Part shown: positions 6,723 to 13,086 of the stretch, piece by piece
Layout: each line of letters begins with the position of its first letter
Position numbering within the stretch: position 1 is the stretch's first letter
Assembly: GCA_038231495.1 (NCBI GenBank)
Contig: JBBRLG010000096.1
Coordinates: forward strand, 1-15,842
DNA length: 15,842 bases
Direction of reading: 5' to 3'
From: JBBRLG01 sp038231495
GTDB lineage: Bacteria > Planctomycetota > Planctomycetia > Gemmatales > Gemmataceae
Made by a program: the position numbers and the translations under genes
Notes under the pieces: model-generated
Told to the model about the DNA's origin: nothing
Seen by the model: the letters and a program-made list of their open reading frames with translations, nothing else
Databases searched by the model: none

Positions 6723-8453
6723 ATGCGCACAATGCTCCGCCACGGCGTCCGCTCCGCCCTCCATTTCCTGCTGCACCGCGTCGCCGGGCCCCTGATCGCC
6801 AGGCCGTTGCGCCGCCGGCTGGCCGAGTTTGAAGCCGCCACCCACCGGCCGCGTGAACTGCAAGAAGCTCGCCTGCGCGCCATCCTCGCTCACCAGGCAA
6901 ACACCGCCTTCGGCCGCGACCACCGCTTCGACACCATCCGCACTCGCGAAGACTTCTGCAAGCAACTGCCCGTCGCCGAGTACGACTATTTCGAGCCGTA
7001 CATCGCCCGCGTCCGCCGCGGCGAAACGGCGGCGCTCCTGGCCGACCCGAAGGTGTACATGTTCGCCCTGACCAGCGGCACCACGGCCACGCGCAAGTAC
7101 ATCCCCGTCACCGACAGCTACCTGGCCGACTACCGCCGCGGCTGGAACCTGTGGGGTCTGCGTGCCTTCCAGGACCACCCGGAAGTCAGCCTGCAACCGA
7201 TCGTGCAAATGTCCGGCGACTGGAACGAATATAAGACGGAGGCTGGCATTCCGTGCGGTGCCGTCACCGGGCTGACCGCCACTATGCAAAAGCGCCTCAT
7301 CCGCTGGCTCTATTGCGTGCCGCCCGAAGTCGGCCGCATCAAGGACGCCAACGCCAAGTATTACACCGTTTTGCGCCTGAGCATGCCCAGCCCCGTGGGC
7401 CTGATTATCGCCGCCAACCCCAGCACGATGATTAACCTCGCCCGCTTCGGCGACCAGGAAAAAGAAGCGCTGATTCGCGACGTGGCCGACGGCACCCTGA
7501 ACGCGCGGTTCGACCTGCCCGCCGACGTGCGTGCGGTCGTGACCCGTCGGTTGCGCCGCAACCCGGAGCGTGCCGCCGAGCTGGAGCAGATCGTCGCCCG
7601 CACCGGCACGCTTTACCCCAAGGATTACTGGCCGCGCAAGTGCCTGCTCGGCAACTGGACCGGCGGCAGCATGGCGGCGTACCTGCGCCACTACCCGCGC
7701 TACTACGGCGACCACCCGGTCCGCGATGTGGGCCTGATCGCCAGCGAGGGGCGCATGACGATTCCGGTGGCGGACGGCACGTCGTCGGGCGTCCTCGACG
7801 TGACGACGCACTACTTCGAGTTTATGCCCGAAGCGGACCTCAAAAGCGCGCAACCGAACGTATTGGCGGCGCATGAAGTGCAAGAGGGCGGCACCTACTA
7901 TCTTTTGCCGACGACTTCTTACGGCTTATACCGTTATCAGATTCACGACCTGGTGCGGGTCACGGGTTTCTATAACAAGACGCCGCTGGTCGAATTTCTG
8001 AGCAAGGGGGCGTTGTTCTCCAACGTCACGGGCGAAAAGATTTCCGAATATCACGTCACGCAGTCGATGGCGGCGGTGCTGCGCGAGTTGGACCTGACGG
8101 TGACGGCCTATAGTGTCGCCCCGTGCTGGCCGGACGGCGACGGCGACTTCGCCCAGCCGTATTACGGGTTGTTTCTCGAAACGGGCGACCTCGGCGACCC
8201 GGCCCACGGCTCCCGCCTGGCGGAGCGATTGGAGGCGCGGTTGCGTCTGGTCAACGACGAATACGCGGCCAAGCGCGACAGCCTGCGCCTGGGGGCGCTG
8301 CGGGTCGAATGGTTGCGCCCGGGTTTTTGGCGCGAGTGGGACCGCGAACGGTTAAAGAAAACCGGCGGCGTCCTCGATCAGTACAAGCGCCCCTGTCTTA
8401 TTGCCGACCCGGACTTTTCCCGACAGATTCACCGGACGCGGGCCGCAACGTGA
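6723..8453 (+). CDS. GH3-family acyl-adenylating / amide-forming enzyme
   Basis: The 576-residue protein matches the GH3 family. The nucleotide-binding motif FALTSGTT (residues 114-121) is followed by RKYIP. The family's later block YGLYRYQIHDLVRVTGFY begins near residue 398, and NVTGEKISE lies near residues 433-441. In plants GH3 enzymes adenylate a carboxylic acid such as a jasmonate or auxin and join it to an amino acid. Bacterial members are mostly uncharacterised. Here it would activate the fatty or polyketide acid made by the cluster and join it to an amine, or form another acyl ester. ATG 6723 is used; a TTG two codons upstream is the alternative, and no strong Shine-Dalgarno sequence is seen. 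It is separated from the rest of the cluster by a 45-base hairpin, so its expression may be partly independent. It is the last gene of the co-directional series. Confidence 0.85.
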   Translation: MRTMLRHGVRSALHFLLHRVAGPLIARPLRRRLAEFEAATHRPRELQEARLRAILAHQANTAFGRDHRFDTIRTREDFCKQLPVAEYDYFEPYIARVRRGETAALLADPKVYMFALTSGTTATRKYIPVTDSYLADYRRGWNLWGLRAFQDHPEVSLQPIVQMSGDWNEYKTEAGIPCGAVTGLTATMQKRLIRWLYCVPPEVGRIKDANAKYYTVLRLSMPSPVGLIIAANPSTMINLARFGDQEKEALIRDVADGTLNARFDLPADVRAVVTRRLRRNPERAAELEQIVARTGTLYPKDYWPRKCLLGNWTGGSMAAYLRHYPRYYGDHPVRDVGLIASEGRMTIPVADGTSSGVLDVTTHYFEFMPEADLKSAQPNVLAAHEVQEGGTYYLLPTTSYGLYRYQIHDLVRVTGFYNKTPLVEFLSKGALFSNVTGEKISEYHVTQSMAAVLRELDLTVTAYSVAPCWPDGDGDFAQPYYGLFLETGDLGDPAHGSRLAERLEARLRLVNDEYAAKRDSLRLGALRVEWLRPGFWREWDRERLKKTGGVLDQYKRPCLIADPDFSRQIHRTRAAT

Positions 8454-8581
8454 ATAAGGCGGAACTGCCGTGCGCGTAGCTTCGGCGGCGGGGCGAAGTC
8501 GAGGTCCAGGTGCTGCTCGTGGGCGTAGCGGACGAACTCCCAGTGGTTGGCGATATTTCGGCCAAAGTCCAGAACGACCAT
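8429..8581 (-). CDS. Small ORF of unknown function after an antitoxin-like gene
   Basis: This 50-residue ORF starts at ATG 8581, one base after the TAA of the upstream small gene, so the pair is translationally coupled if real. It begins MVVLDFGRNIANHWEFVRYA and continues HEQHLDLDFAPPP, then becomes Arg-rich. The first 37 residues look protein-like. The tail overlaps the 3' end of the convergent GH3 gene by 25 bases and looks random. In this position a PIN-domain (VapC) toxin would be expected, but no acidic PIN motifs are visible. It may be a remnant left after a deletion at the GH3 border, or an unrelated small protein. I do not recognise it. Confidence 0.35.
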   Translation of the reverse strand: MVVLDFGRNIANHWEFVRYAHEQHLDLDFAPPPKLRARQFRLIHVAARVR

Positions 8582-8582
8582 G

Positions 8583-8798
8583 TTAGTGTTTCCTGCGCTT
8601 GCGGGATGGAGGTCGGAGAGATTCGCGGTATTCGCGGCCCAGGTGCATCGCTTCGGTAAACGCCGGGTCGTTGGCAAAAACCCCCACGATTTTCTGCCAT
8701 TGCGGCGTAGAAGAATTGACCCCCTTTAGCGCGGTTTTCAGGCGCGCAATCTCGGCCTCCAACAGCGCCACACGATCTTCAAGCGATACGGCTGCCAT
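8583..8798 (-). CDS. Small antitoxin-like coiled-coil protein
   Basis: The protein has 71 residues. ATG 8798 is preceded by GGAGG with a 6-base spacer, an excellent ribosome-binding site. Residues 5-26 form a heptad-like helix (LEDRVALLEAEIARLK). The C-terminal half reads WQKIVGVFANDPAF, EAMHLGREYRESLRP and a basic RKRRKH tail. From general familiarity this layout resembles the short coiled-coil antitoxins placed upstream of PIN-domain toxins in planctomycetes and cyanobacteria. The stop is followed after one base by the next ORF, as in toxin-antitoxin pairs. A recognisable toxin is missing downstream, so it may be an orphan antitoxin. The gene itself is well supported by its ribosome-binding site; its function is inferred. 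Confidence 0.6.
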   Translation of the reverse strand: MAAVSLEDRVALLEAEIARLKTALKGVNSSTPQWQKIVGVFANDPAFTEAMHLGREYRESLRPPSRKRRKH

Positions 8799-9055
8799 GA
8801 AGTGCCTCCAGCAGTCTCACTGTCATTCCGGCTTGATTCTACGCCGTTGACCATGCAGTCCACAAGATGTGTGGCGGCAAGTTTGTAACTTGTCGTCTCC
8901 TGGTAATTTACAAACGTGCCGCCGCGTTGGGTCACTGGGCAGGAGAAAATACGGTCGATGCTCCGGACTCCTCTTCCTCGACATCGGCCATTGCAGTTCA
9001 CCTTACTACGAACTGTTTTTCCTTCATCCTAACACCGGAAACCCAGACAAAACCA
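8799..9055. other. Intergenic region between the antitoxin-like gene and the restriction operon
   Basis: No gene is evident on either strand. Apart from the inverted repeat at 8873-8923 I see no structured element. The region is AT-richer than the lipid cluster. It carries the promoter side of the antitoxin-like gene and the trailing side of the restriction operon. Confidence 0.5.
8873..8923. repeat. 16-bp near-perfect inverted repeat
   Basis: GGCGGCAAGTTTGTAA (8873-8888) and TTACAAACGTGCCGCC (8908-8923) are complementary at 15 of 16 positions, with a 19-base loop. The hairpin lies about 75 bases upstream of the antitoxin-like gene (minus strand). It could be a dispersed palindromic repeat, a mobile-element end pair, or an operator for the small gene pair. 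Confidence 0.6.
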
Positions 9056-9090
9056 ATTGAGTGCGGTCGGCGGTTTTCCCGCAACTCAAT
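9056..9090 (-). terminator. Terminator hairpin of the restriction-modification operon
   Basis: ATTGAGTGCGG (9056-9066) pairs with CCGCAACTCAAT (9079-9090) with a single bulged base. Read on the minus strand the stem is followed by TTGG then TTTTG. The hairpin contains the TGA at 9086-9088 that ends the frame continuing past the endonuclease amber codon. This position is what one expects of a rho-independent terminator directly at the original end of the operon. Confidence 0.5.
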
Positions 9091-9226
9091 CCGAAGCCCT
9101 TGCCATAGTTTCCAAGTCTTCGTTGAAAATTGTCTCGCCGGAAACAAGTCGATAGTGCTTCTCGTCCAGGACGCGAATTTCCCCGTCTTCCTGCACTAGC
9201 TCAAACATCACGATCGCTTCGCCCTA
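9086..9226 (-). pseudogene. Disconnected 3' end of the restriction endonuclease gene, after an in-frame amber codon
   Basis: After the TAG at 9226-9224 the same frame continues for 45 codons to TGA 9088-9086. It reads GEAIVMFELVQEDGEIRV, then LDEKHYRLVSGE, then TIFNEDLETMARASD. The composition is clearly protein-like (alternating hydrophobic and charged residues, no runs), unlike chance sequence in a GC-rich genome. The TGA lies within the terminator hairpin. Together these show that the natural gene most likely ended here and that the amber codon is secondary, giving an original protein of 283 residues. A separate tiny gene starting at the internal ATG is possible, but it lacks a clear ribosome-binding site. 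A sequencing error at the TAG is also possible. Confidence 0.6.
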
Positions 9227-9937
9227 CTCGACCTTCTCGAACTGGACTGCAATGAGGCGCGGGGTCAAGTGCGGAAACGCGTGGCCGCAAAGCGCAAGGT
9301 CCTGCTCGACTTGCACGATACCAATCTGGTCGTTGCCACCTTTCGCCTGCACGGGGATTATGAATTGTTGGCCGGTATTTCGCACCCCGACATAGAGTTC
9401 ATCCGTTTCGATTTGGCCCATCCCCGGCACCGTGGTCCGAAGGTGATTTTGAAGGGAGTACGCCGTTACGCGCAAAAAAATGTCGATGAGTCTGTTGTAC
9501 CGCACTTTGGCGAGCAAGGCCTGTTCGTCGCCGAGTGCATATTTGGCAATGATCTCCGGTGTCGCATCGGGGATTTTGATCTGGTACAAGTTAGGATTAG
9601 GGACGATTCTACTTATTTTCCGCAGTTGCATCCGATAAATCCCCCGGCCGGCCGCTAGGATCACCCACTCTTGTCCGGTCGGTGCCGTCTTCGCAATCGC
9701 CTCGGGCATCGCGGTGCGATACCGAAAACTATAGATTAAGTCGCCCAGATTCTTCGGCAGTTCCACTTTTAACTGTTTCGCGGCCGTCTCCAGTTCCGAG
9801 CGCTCGAATTCAAAGGACGACATGCCCGCCTGGTAATGATTCTGGAAAATAGATACGAGAATCCCGGTGTAGCGAGTGACTTTCTTCTCCGCATCGCCAA
9901 CTGGGGAATCGGAGGTATTAGGTTTTTTCTTGGCCAC
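9224..9937 (-). CDS. Probable type II restriction endonuclease, C-terminally truncated by an amber stop
   Basis: This 237-residue protein is encoded 2 bases after the methyltransferase stop. The GTG start at 9937 is preceded by AGGAG with 8-base spacing. I do not recognise a named endonuclease family, but a PD-(D/E)xK-like core is visible: Glu177/Asp179/Glu180 in QIETDELYVGV, then IIPVQAKGG with Gln197-x-Lys199 on a hydrophobic strand. It follows a conserved-looking Tyr/Arg/Leu helix near residues 145-168 and is followed by DQIGIVQVEQD. The location beside a C5 methyltransferase supports a restriction role. The frame stops at TAG 9224 but continues in frame for 45 protein-like codons, so the natural product was probably 283 residues. 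The truncation removes the C-terminal segment but leaves the putative catalytic core, so activity is uncertain. The local DNA is AT-richer than the lipid cluster. Confidence 0.65.
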   Translation of the reverse strand: MAKKKPNTSDSPVGDAEKKVTRYTGILVSIFQNHYQAGMSSFEFERSELETAAKQLKVELPKNLGDLIYSFRYRTAMPEAIAKTAPTGQEWVILAAGRGIYRMQLRKISRIVPNPNLYQIKIPDATPEIIAKYALGDEQALLAKVRYNRLIDIFLRVTAYSLQNHLRTTVPGMGQIETDELYVGVRNTGQQFIIPVQAKGGNDQIGIVQVEQDLALCGHAFPHLTPRLIAVQFEKVE

Positions 9938-9939
9938 GG

Positions 9940-11928
9940 CTATTTCTCCTTCCGGGCGGGTAACCGGGCCACTATCTCAAAAACTTGGCGACAGACTTCC
10001 GAGGGATTCGTCCGGCATATCTCGAAGCGATTCACGAGGACGTGGCGTGCGGTGATGGGGATCAACACGACGAGTTCGTCAACTCCCGTCGATTGGGCGA
10101 GGCGCCCTAGCCGGGCGCGCGTCGGGAGGTTGCCCGGAGCCGCAACGATCAAGCCGCCATTTCCGGCTAGGCCGCGGCCATTAAGTAGCCGGTATTGGGC
10201 GCGTACACCCCCTTCGCTTCCATTCGCCGGAAGCAGGTGGAGATCGACGGCAATCTTTTTCCCTTTCCAAAGCGACGCGACGACCGAAGGCTCCGCGAGG
10301 AGTAGGGGAAGGGAGGAGGAATCCTGGGCATTGATAAGGGCAGACGCCTCGACGGGAAGGGCGTCCGCCATGTCGCGGCTGCGGACGTGAATGGCGTCTT
10401 TATCCTCCACCGTTCCCGGTTCACCGGTCGGTACGAACTCGCCAATGCAGTCGCCGTCGTGGACCGCGCGCAGGGTGTACCCCTTGGCAAGACAAGGTTG
10501 AATGATTTGGAGAACGTTCCGGCTGCGTGCAATTTCTGGCACAAAGGTGTCCGCCCGCGTCCACGCCAAGTTTACGCCAGTGGCCGCGATGGCCCTTTGC
10601 ACGTCGCGGAAGGAAAACCGAGGCCGGGTCAATTCGCCGTTCTTCGCGTCGTAGGCACGCTCGAAAAGGTACTCCACGACCGGAGGATAATGGAGGATTT
10701 GAGGGACTCGCTTCTGCGTCCGCGGGCGGTCTTCGGGGAGCAAGAATGCGTCGTAGAGTTGAATGTACTTTTTGGGCTTGAGTGGAGGTTTGCCAAGTGC
10801 GAGCAATATCTGACGGCCGATGGCTCGTGCGACCGGGGGGCAAACGGCGTTGCCAATTTGGCGATAGGCGTGCCACTTCAGCGGGTAGAAACCGAACCAA
10901 TCGGGAAAGCCGTGCAACCGCGCCGCTTCTCGGGCAGTGATGCAACGAGACTGATAAGGGTGAATTGGCCGCGGGGCCGTGTAGGAACCGTGGGTGGAGT
11001 CGGAGCCGGCACGGAGTGTTGGAGCAATTCCGTTCGGGTCCAGGCGCGGGAGTTTGTGACCGGGGACCATCTGGCCGGGGGGCGTGGCGGCATAAACGGC
11101 CACCGTCCGATCGGAATGTTTCACCCGCAAGCAACTGGTGCAACGAAAGGCTGCCCACTCGCGGGGGTGAGAGAAGTCCGAAGGGTCGTCCGAAATCCCG
11201 CGGGCAACTTTCGCGTATTCGCCCGTCGGAAGTTTGTCGTAAGCCACCGCGTCGCGCACGAACAGTTTGTCGTGACCCTCAACAGAAGGCAAATCGGCGA
11301 TCGCCTCCCACACGGTCGGGCGAAGCGGTTGGCCGGGGCACGGCTCCGTGGGGTAAACAATGGTCCCGGTTTGATCCTCCCGCAATCCCATCAGAAATAG
11401 TCGCTTTCGCTTTTGAGGAACCCCAAAGAGGGAAGCGTCGAGAACGCGAATCGGCTCGGTAATGCGGTAGCCGTGCCGCTTCAGAAACGCAACCGTTCGG
11501 TCGAGGACCGTGCGCGTCTTGCCGGCGATCAAACCGGGTACGTTTTCCATGACAAATGCTTTTGGCCTCAATTCGGCCACCACGCGCGCAAATTCATCGA
11601 CGAGAGTGTTGCGCGGGTCTTCGGTGTCCCGCAGCCCCATAGGACTGAAGCCCTGGCAAGGCGGGCCGCCAAAAACGAGATCGATGTCGAGCTTCCCACC
11701 AAGAGCCTCGAAAATACCTTCTGCGGTGAGATCTGCGATCGAGCGCCGGAGCGCGATTGATTGCGGGAAATTGCGCTCGTGCGCGGCGATATGATGGCCG
11801 TCCACATCCACGCCAAGGACGACATCGAACCCGGCCTGCTCGAAGCCAAGGGACATGCCGCCGACGCCACAGAATAGGTCTAATGCCGTGGGCCGCTTCA
11901 ATGAAAGGGCGCTCCGTTTACTCACCAC
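9940..11928 (-). CDS. DNA (cytosine-5) methyltransferase with a long C-terminal extension
   Basis: The 662-residue protein starts at GTG 11928, immediately after the glycosylase TAA. A GGAGGAGG ribosome-binding site lies inside that gene's end; a second GTG follows directly. All C5-methyltransferase motifs are present. Motif I is DLFCGVGGMSLGF (17-29). Motif IV is GGPPCQGFS with catalytic Cys91. Motif VI is MENVPG (127-132). Motif VIII is QKRKRLFL (172-179). Motif IX is ITAREAARLHGFP (330-342), and motif X is GNAVCPPVARAIG (359-371). The target-recognition region lies between VIII and IX (about 180-325). Ordinary members end soon after motif X, but here about 280 residues follow. That tail has no motif I recognise and may bind the partner endonuclease or DNA. 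The protein methylates cytosine in an unknown recognition sequence and would protect host DNA from the linked endonuclease. Confidence 0.95.
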   Translation of the reverse strand: MVSKRSALSLKRPTALDLFCGVGGMSLGFEQAGFDVVLGVDVDGHHIAAHERNFPQSIALRRSIADLTAEGIFEALGGKLDIDLVFGGPPCQGFSPMGLRDTEDPRNTLVDEFARVVAELRPKAFVMENVPGLIAGKTRTVLDRTVAFLKRHGYRITEPIRVLDASLFGVPQKRKRLFLMGLREDQTGTIVYPTEPCPGQPLRPTVWEAIADLPSVEGHDKLFVRDAVAYDKLPTGEYAKVARGISDDPSDFSHPREWAAFRCTSCLRVKHSDRTVAVYAATPPGQMVPGHKLPRLDPNGIAPTLRAGSDSTHGSYTAPRPIHPYQSRCITAREAARLHGFPDWFGFYPLKWHAYRQIGNAVCPPVARAIGRQILLALGKPPLKPKKYIQLYDAFLLPEDRPRTQKRVPQILHYPPVVEYLFERAYDAKNGELTRPRFSFRDVQRAIAATGVNLAWTRADTFVPEIARSRNVLQIIQPCLAKGYTLRAVHDGDCIGEFVPTGEPGTVEDKDAIHVRSRDMADALPVEASALINAQDSSSLPLLLAEPSVVASLWKGKKIAVDLHLLPANGSEGGVRAQYRLLNGRGLAGNGGLIVAAPGNLPTRARLGRLAQSTGVDELVVLIPITARHVLVNRFEICRTNPSEVCRQVFEIVARLPARKEK

Positions 11929-12666
11929 TTAATCGGCCTCCTCCGCCAATGGCAGACGCTTTTTGCCGAACGCGCACAAGTCCAAGAGAACACAAGTCTC
12001 ACAACGCGGCTTTCGCGGCAGGCACACCTTTCGACCGTGTACGACCAGTCCGATGTGCAGTTCTTTGCTCCGTCCAGGAGGTACAAGCGCGGGCAATCGT
12101 TGTTGCGCCTGCCAGTGCTTTAAGCCGGGGGGAAGCGCCCCCAAGCGACAGGCCACGCGCTGAACGTTGACGTCTACTGGAAAAGCGTCGTGATCCAGGC
12201 TGAACATCATCACGCATAAGGCGGATTTGGGTCCCATACCCGGCAAGCCATTCAGGAAGTCAAACGCTTCTCGACTCGACATCTGGCGGAGGCGGTGCGC
12301 GGGCCGGTCCCCCAACTCCGTCCGTAGTGCTTTGGCAATACGCTTTACCTGTCCTGCCCTCTTGTTAGCTAATCCTCCCTTCGCGATGCACGGAAGGATT
12401 TCCGCGACCGCTGCTTCCGACAGAGCCGGCAGACTCGGGAACCGGGATCGCAAGGCACGATTCGTCTTACGGTATTGAGAGTCTGTCGTCCGCGCGGACA
12501 GGACGATGTAAAAGATTTCGCGAATGGGATCGCGGAAATTGCCGAGCGACGGTACTCCGTAGGCGGCGAGGAGCCGACCCGCGACGGTTTCAAAGATCTG
12601 CCGCCAGTGATTTCGGCGGCGGGGAACCTTCGATGCCGGGACGAGTTCTATCGTTAAGTCGCTCAT
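11929..12666 (-). CDS. Endonuclease III-like HhH-GPD DNA glycosylase/AP lyase linked to the C5 methyltransferase
   Basis: The 245-residue protein starts at ATG 12666, giving MSDLTIELVPASK; the open frame to 12855 has no domain. It has the helix-hairpin-helix LNGLPGMGPKSA (138-149) with Lys147 at the endonuclease III lyase position, and the catalytic Asp165 in FPVDVNVQR. The C-terminal [4Fe-4S] ligands Cys215, Cys222, Cys225 and Cys231 have the classical C-x6-C-x2-C-x5-C spacing. It is the first gene of the operon with the methyltransferase and endonuclease. Methylation-linked HhH glycosylases such as Mig of Methanothermobacter excise T from T:G mismatches made by 5-methylcytosine deamination, doing the job of Vsr beside Dcm. 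Mig has Tyr where this protein has Lys, so this one may be a bifunctional glycosylase/lyase. The fold is firm; the substrate is inferred from context. Confidence 0.88.
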   Translation of the reverse strand: MSDLTIELVPASKVPRRRNHWRQIFETVAGRLLAAYGVPSLGNFRDPIREIFYIVLSARTTDSQYRKTNRALRSRFPSLPALSEAAVAEILPCIAKGGLANKRAGQVKRIAKALRTELGDRPAHRLRQMSSREAFDFLNGLPGMGPKSALCVMMFSLDHDAFPVDVNVQRVACRLGALPPGLKHWQAQQRLPALVPPGRSKELHIGLVVHGRKVCLPRKPRCETCVLLDLCAFGKKRLPLAEEAD

Positions 12667-12996
12667 TGTTGCCTGCCTGAAATGCCTGGAAGGCCCAAGA
12701 CACCTCACGGAATTCCGAACGTAGCTCAACCGACATCGGTGCGGTAGCTTTTCAATATTGCTATCGGCTTCCTGGAAGCAGGGTACACACTTGTTCATTT
12801 TGCGCGGCCGCGCCCTTTGGAGCAAGGCCCGCTTCTGAAGGAAAACCATTTGCACCGTTCCGCCCAGGGCCTAACCTTGTCCATCTGCATGTAAACCGCA
12901 GCAGTTCACGGACTCACCATGCGGTAAAGGCAGCCAAAGCCCGTCATTTGCCCGATCGCCGGGTGTCACTGGCGAATAACCCCCGCCGAATACGAG
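12667..12996. other. Intergenic region with the likely promoter of the restriction operon
   Basis: No gene is supported. The minus-strand frame extending the glycosylase upstream to 12855 is Cys/Arg-rich and has no domain. A 13-base palindrome, GCTTCC-T-GGAAGC, lies at 12767-12779 about 100 bases upstream of the glycosylase start; it could be an operator, with low confidence. I could not pick a convincing -10/-35 pair. No RNA gene is seen. Confidence 0.4.
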
Positions 12997-13030
12997 AAAA
13001 CCCCGTCTCCGCACTGTGCGGAGACGGGGT
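12997..13030 (-). terminator. Rho-independent terminator of the DUF1549/DUF1553 gene
   Basis: A perfect 14-bp G/C-rich stem (13000-13013 with 13017-13030, containing CCCCGTCTCCGC) closes a 3-base loop. On the minus strand it is followed by TTTTCTC. It lies about 57 bases after the stop codon at 13087. The plus-strand side has no T-run, so it acts for the minus-strand gene. Confidence 0.85.
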
Positions 13031-13086
13031 GTAAATGGTATCTGGATTTCTGCGCTCGTCAGAGCCTCGGCACTGACAACGCGGTG

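Noticed and set aside
6435..7883. 482-codon minus-strand open frame crossing the hydrolase, the hairpin and GH3
   Set aside because: It spans two genes of the opposite strand and the palindrome between them and has no recognisable motif.
8429..8581. PIN-domain (VapC) toxin expected after the antitoxin-like gene
   Set aside because: The ORF is only 50 residues and shows none of the spaced acidic residues of PIN domains.
10387..11400. 337-codon plus-strand frame antisense to the methyltransferase
   Set aside because: The methyltransferase on the other strand contains all conserved motifs; this frame has none.
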